A program made the position numbers and the translations under genes. A model generated the notes under the pieces. The model was not told where the DNA came from. It saw nothing but the letters and a program-made list of their open reading frames with translations, and searched no databases. Of a stretch of DNA of 64,000 nt, positions 61,057 through 64,000 are shown piece after piece (position 1 is the first letter of the stretch; each line of letters begins with the position of its first letter). This DNA is from Bacillota bacterium (lineage in GTDB: Bacteria > Bacillota > Clostridia > Lachnospirales > Lachnospiraceae). Where the stretch lies: positions 1 through 64,000 of the forward strand of contig JAEWCQ010000033.1 of NCBI GenBank assembly GCA_023390555.1, in the 5' to 3' direction.

Positions 61057-62370
61057 ATGGAAAAGAAAAAGAAGAGAATCGGAATGAAAACACTGACGAG
61101 CCTGCTGCTGCTATTTGCAATTCCGATTCTCGTAATCGGACTGGTGGCAATCTTTTTGTTAAAGGCTGTTGCTGCTGGAAGCATGGCTGTGGGGGGAGCA
61201 ACCATCCTGATCCTGATCCTTATGATTGCAATTGCGATCGCAATCAGTATCTGCGTAAGAGTCTTGCTGGGACGTCTTGGGAAGCTTGCGGGAAGTCTTG
61301 ATAAGATTGCTGACGGAACATTGAACATGGAAAATAACAAGCTCGTTGAGCGTAAGGATGAGCTTGGTCAGATGATGCGGAATGTAAACGAAATGGTGAA
61401 GTCATTTGCAAAAATAGTTGTAGGAATCCGCAATGCGGTGGATTCTCTGGACACGCTGTCCGGAGATTTCCGTGAATCCTTTCAAAATATGGCAACGGCC
61501 ATGGAACAGGTAAGTCTTGAAGTGGAAAATATTACGGAGAATACAGTTTCACAGGCAGCCCAGACAAAGGATATCGAAGGAAAGATTCTGGATATCAGCC
61601 ATGGCATTGATACGATTGCGGGGAACATCGAAGCACTTGCCCAGAGCGCAGATAAGATGAAAGAATACAATGAGTCTTCCGAAGCAATCATGCGGGAGCT
61701 CGTACATATCAGTCAGGAAAACAGTGAATCCATTGAAAATGTAAGAAGTCAGACAGATCTGACGAATCAGTCAGCCCTTGAAATCCGCCAGGCGACCGAG
61801 ATTATTGCAGGCATTGCAAGCCAGACGAATCTTCTCGCATTGAATGCATCCATAGAGGCTGCACGGGCAGGGGAGCAGGGAAAAGGGTTCGCTGTCGTGG
61901 CAGAAGAGATTCGGACGCTGGCAGACCAGTCCAGAGAATCCTCCGAACACATCAGCAAGATCGTCTATACCTTGATTGAAAATTCAAACGTAAGCGTGGA
62001 TATAACACAAAAAGTATCCGATGCGTTTGTACAGCAGAATGGGAAAATACGCGAAACCGAAGGTATCTTTACAAAACTGAATCAGGAGATTGACAGTGTA
62101 AGCCAGTCGATTGGAGGAATCAGCACCGAGATCGGAACACTGGATAATCATAAGAATGTGATGAAAGATGGAATCGTATTGTTGTCGGGTGCTGCTGAGC
62201 GGAATACGGTAAGTGCGAAAGAGACAAAAGATGCGATGCTTGAATTTGAAAGCATTGTAGGTGACTGCAAACAGGCGACAGATCAGATTACATTGGTTAC
62301 ACAGGAACTGGTCGGCAATATTGAGAAAATTAATATGACGGCAGAACAGAGAAAAGCAATTTTCGAATAA
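61057..62370 (+). CDS. Methyl-accepting chemotaxis-type protein without external ligand domain
   Basis: 437 residues. Two hydrophobic helices follow a basic start and are separated by only a few residues (AAGSMAVGGA), leaving no periplasmic-side sensor. HAMP-like linker, then the coiled-coil signalling domain with tip ASQTNLLALNASIEAARAGEQGKGFAVVAEEIRTL. It probably senses membrane or internal cues. Start ATG 61057 with AAAGGA; GTG 61030 is in frame. No chemotaxis genes are adjacent. Confidence 0.88.
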   Translation: MEKKKKRIGMKTLTSLLLLFAIPILVIGLVAIFLLKAVAAGSMAVGGATILILILMIAIAIAISICVRVLLGRLGKLAGSLDKIADGTLNMENNKLVERKDELGQMMRNVNEMVKSFAKIVVGIRNAVDSLDTLSGDFRESFQNMATAMEQVSLEVENITENTVSQAAQTKDIEGKILDISHGIDTIAGNIEALAQSADKMKEYNESSEAIMRELVHISQENSESIENVRSQTDLTNQSALEIRQATEIIAGIASQTNLLALNASIEAARAGEQGKGFAVVAEEIRTLADQSRESSEHISKIVYTLIENSNVSVDITQKVSDAFVQQNGKIRETEGIFTKLNQEIDSVSQSIGGISTEIGTLDNHKNVMKDGIVLLSGAAERNTVSAKETKDAMLEFESIVGDCKQATDQITLVTQELVGNIEKINMTAEQRKAIFE

Positions 62371-62426
62371 TGAGATGAAAAGGAAGAATTGATAAAATTG
62401 CTTCGGAATTTTTGAATTGAATACTT

Positions 62427-62470
62427 ATGGGGTTTTGAAATGAGTTATTTTCGTTTCAGAATCCCATTTG
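62427..62470 (+). terminator. Likely terminator after the chemoreceptor gene
   Basis: ATGGGGTTTTGAAA (62427-62440) pairs with TTTCAGAATCCCAT (62454-62467) with two wobble pairs, followed by TTGTTTG. The T tract is poor. Confidence 0.5.
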
Positions 62471-62507
62471 TTTGTAATTCTTACCGATTCCAGATGTATA
62501 TGGTGAC

Positions 62508-62580
62508 CGTTTCAAGTATAGATTGATTTTGCTAAGTATGATTTGATGTTCTTGAAACGAAAATAAAAAATAAATATAAT
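62508..62580 (+). promoter_or_regulatory. marR-type gene promoter and inverted repeat
   Basis: TTGAAA (62552-62557), 17-bp spacer, TATAAT (62575-62580). CTTGAAACG (62551-62559), overlapping the -35, is the exact inverse of CGTTTCAAG at 62508-62516, 34 bp away, and could serve autoregulation. Confidence 0.65.
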
Positions 62581-62614
62581 ATTGTTATGGCACCGACAAA
62601 AGGGAGGACAGGCA

Positions 62615-63088
62615 ATGAACAAAAAGGATCGGCTGAATACGGGTTTCAGAGACTTATACAACAAGATGGACAGACTTAATAGGTTTAAGATGGAAGATCG
62701 ACTTAAGGGGTACAAGCCATCTGAAGTACATTGTATCGAATATATTGGGAAAAATACGGATTCCAACGTGACAAAGCTCGCGGAATCCTTCTATATGACA
62801 AGAAGTGCCATGAGTAAAATTGCAAAGAAGCTCATGGAAAAGGGCTTTGTCGAAAGTTATCAGAAGCCGGATAATAAGAAAGAAATCTATTTCAGACTTA
62901 CCGGGCAGGGACAAAAAATTTATAAGGAACATGAGAAACTGCACAAAGAGTTTCAGGAGCGGGATAAAGCCGTATATGAGGAGTTATCCGAGGAGCAATT
63001 TGATAGTATGCTTCGCTTCGTGGAACGATATAACAGGCATTTGGATGAGGAAATGAAGAAACTGGATCTGGATCTAAAATCGGAATAA
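62615..63088 (+). CDS. MarR family transcriptional regulator
   Basis: 157 residues. Winged helix with VTKLAESFYMTRSAMSKIAKKLMEKGFVESY (recognition helix) and the wing NKKEIYFRLTGQG; helical ends form the dimer. It lies 5' of an MFS pump in the same direction, with its own terminator between. Likely represses the pump through the two operator copies at 63214 and 63250. Start ATG 62615 with GGGAGG. Confidence 0.93.
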   Translation: MNKKDRLNTGFRDLYNKMDRLNRFKMEDRLKGYKPSEVHCIEYIGKNTDSNVTKLAESFYMTRSAMSKIAKKLMEKGFVESYQKPDNKKEIYFRLTGQGQKIYKEHEKLHKEFQERDKAVYEELSEEQFDSMLRFVERYNRHLDEEMKKLDLDLKSE

Positions 63089-63116
63089 ATTTGAATCATG
63101 GTGATGAAAGCACAGG

Positions 63117-63151
63117 CAGCCCTATTTGATAGAGAAGGGGCTGTTTTTTTT
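63117..63151 (+). terminator. Intrinsic terminator after the marR-type gene
   Basis: CAGCCCT (63117-63123) pairs with AGGGGCTG (63136-63143) and is followed by eight T. Confidence 0.85.
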
Positions 63152-63213
63152 CGCATTTTCAACCCGCTTGGAATGGAATTAGCAGTAGAAGCAATAATTC
63201 TCTCCAACTATTT

Positions 63214-63267
63214 TTGTTGACAAGGAAACAAAAATATGATACGTTTTGATTGTTTCCAAGGAAACAA
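63214..63267 (+). promoter_or_regulatory. MFS pump promoter with two operator copies
   Basis: TTGTTGACAAGGAAACAA (63214-63231) and TTGTTTCCAAGGAAACAA (63250-63267) match at 16 of 18 positions, 36 bp apart. The second has perfect 8-bp inverted arms. The first covers a -35 (TTGACA, 63217); TACGTT (63240) is the -10 at 17 bp; the second covers the start site. The layout suits MarR-type repression. Confidence 0.7.
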
Positions 63268-63292
63268 AATAACTTCTGAGAGGAGAAATTAG

Positions 63293-64000
63293 ATGTTCAA
63301 ATTTAAATTACAAAATGAACCGAACAAGGAACAAGTCATAGATAAAAAAGCGTTCTTATTCGGTCTCATGTCTGTGTTTCTTTGTGGTATGGGTTTCAGC
63401 ATTATAACACCGGTGGTCCCGTTTTTAGTGCAGCCTTATATAGACAATCCGGGGGATCAGGCGATTGTTGTTACGCTTCTGACCGCTGTCTACGCAGTCT
63501 GCGTGTTTTTTGCTGCTCCCGGACTGGGGGCACTGAGTGACAGGTATGGCCGTCGTCCAATACTCCTGATCTGCCTTTTGGGTTCTGCAGCCGGGTACTT
63601 CATTTTTGGTATGGGCGGAGCCCTGTGGGTACTATTTGCGGGGCGCATAATAGATGGTATCACAGGCGGGAGTATAAGCACGATTTTCGCATATTTTGCT
63701 GACATCACACCCAGAGAACAGCGAACCAAATATTTTGGGTGGATGAGTGCGGTTTCGGGTGCAGGCAGTATCATCGGACCTGCTTTGGGCGGAATGCTTG
63801 CCAGGTTCGGTTACTCTGTACCATTGTATTTCGGTGCAATCATAACTTTATTAAATGTAGTTTTTGGAATTTTATATATGCCGGAAAGCCTTGGCGAAAC
63901 TAACAGGCTGAAAAAAATCACTATGGTGAGATTGAACCCATTCACACAGCTTACAAGTGTGCTTTCCGTAAAAAACTTAAAAAGGCTGCTTATCTCTGGT
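63293..64000 (+). CDS. MFS drug-efflux-type transporter, 3'-truncated by window edge
   Basis: 236 residues up to the window end with no stop. TetA-like pattern: helix 1 FGLMSVFLCGMGFSIITPVV, the loop 2-3 signature GALSDRYGRRPILL, antiporter motif C GAGSIIGPALGGMLA in helix 5 and six helices before the central loop. Probably exports a drug or toxic metabolite sensed by the MarR protein. GAGGAG ribosome site before ATG 63293. Confidence 0.92.
   Translation, partial: MFKFKLQNEPNKEQVIDKKAFLFGLMSVFLCGMGFSIITPVVPFLVQPYIDNPGDQAIVVTLLTAVYAVCVFFAAPGLGALSDRYGRRPILLICLLGSAAGYFIFGMGGALWVLFAGRIIDGITGGSISTIFAYFADITPREQRTKYFGWMSAVSGAGSIIGPALGGMLARFGYSVPLYFGAIITLLNVVFGILYMPESLGETNRLKKITMVRLNPFTQLTSVLSVKNLKRLLISG

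Noticed and set aside
1..64000. CRISPR arrays, insertion sequences, prophage genes or rRNA
   Set aside because: No regularly spaced repeats, transposase, integrase or rRNA sequence was seen on either strand.

Overview
The window looks like chromosome of an anaerobic gut-type Clostridium relative (Bacillota, probably Lachnospiraceae). Evidence: strong AGGAGG-type ribosome sites before almost every gene, sigma-A promoters with near-consensus boxes and 17-bp spacers, moderate GC, YesM/YesN-type sensor-regulator genes, glycyl-radical and B12-mutase enzymes, a split transketolase and a CIRCE-controlled hsp20. No transposase, CRISPR array, phage gene or rRNA was seen. Both ends cut a gene (an acetyltransferase on the left, an MFS pump on the right).

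Region 1 (about 0.9-22.3 kb) is the most unusual part. A FadR-type regulator heads larB-larE-larC, the genes for the nickel-pincer nucleotide cofactor, but there is no larA and LarC lacks its usual C-terminal domain. Next come an aminotransferase, a DUF362 protein, an AEC carrier, a D-2-hydroxyacid dehydrogenase, two amino-acid-type ABC permeases, a glycyl radical enzyme with its activase, a TauE/SafE exporter, the matching ABC ATPase and binding protein, an SDR dehydrogenase, a GlmL-type chaperone, a mutase with a fused B12-binding domain, a cytidylate-kinase-like protein, a dehydrogenase homologue with an eroded active site, and a Cys-rich small protein. This reads as a catabolic route for an imported amino acid or related 2-substituted acid using three rare cofactor chemistries. 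Two promoters in it share an unrecognised leader: two ATACAA[C/T]G repeats exactly 19 nt apart, then an intrinsic terminator, before the first gene.

Region 2 (22.4-30.4 kb) holds a chemoreceptor and an AraC regulator between two near-identical terminators, then the L-rhamnose operon rhaB-rhaA-rhaD-fucO. Region 3 (30.6-51.7 kb) starts with a LacI repressor whose palindromic operator sits inside its own promoter, divergent from a long sugar operon: L-fucose-isomerase-fold isomerase, split transketolase, glycerol-kinase-like FGGY kinase, Fsa-type aldolase, GH78 rhamnosidase, YesM/YesN two-component system, sugar ABC importer, GH127 glycosidase, then an acid-sugar set (DUF1537 kinase, Asp/Glu-racemase-type enzyme, FadR regulator, BKACE). 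A YicI-type alpha-xylosidase (GH31) and a GH3 glycosidase follow (51.9-56.6 kb). Together these dismantle plant glycans or glycosides containing rhamnose, arabinose and xylose inside the cell.

Region 4 (56.6-64 kb) is a patchwork: a small lipoprotein, an apparently complete type I toxin-antitoxin element with a 29-residue holin-like toxin and a convergent antitoxin RNA, a tRNA-like remnant, an alpha/beta hydrolase, tRNA-Pro(CGG), a DegV protein, a candidate structured RNA, hsp20, a chemoreceptor lacking an external sensor domain, and a MarR regulator beside an MFS pump with two operator copies.
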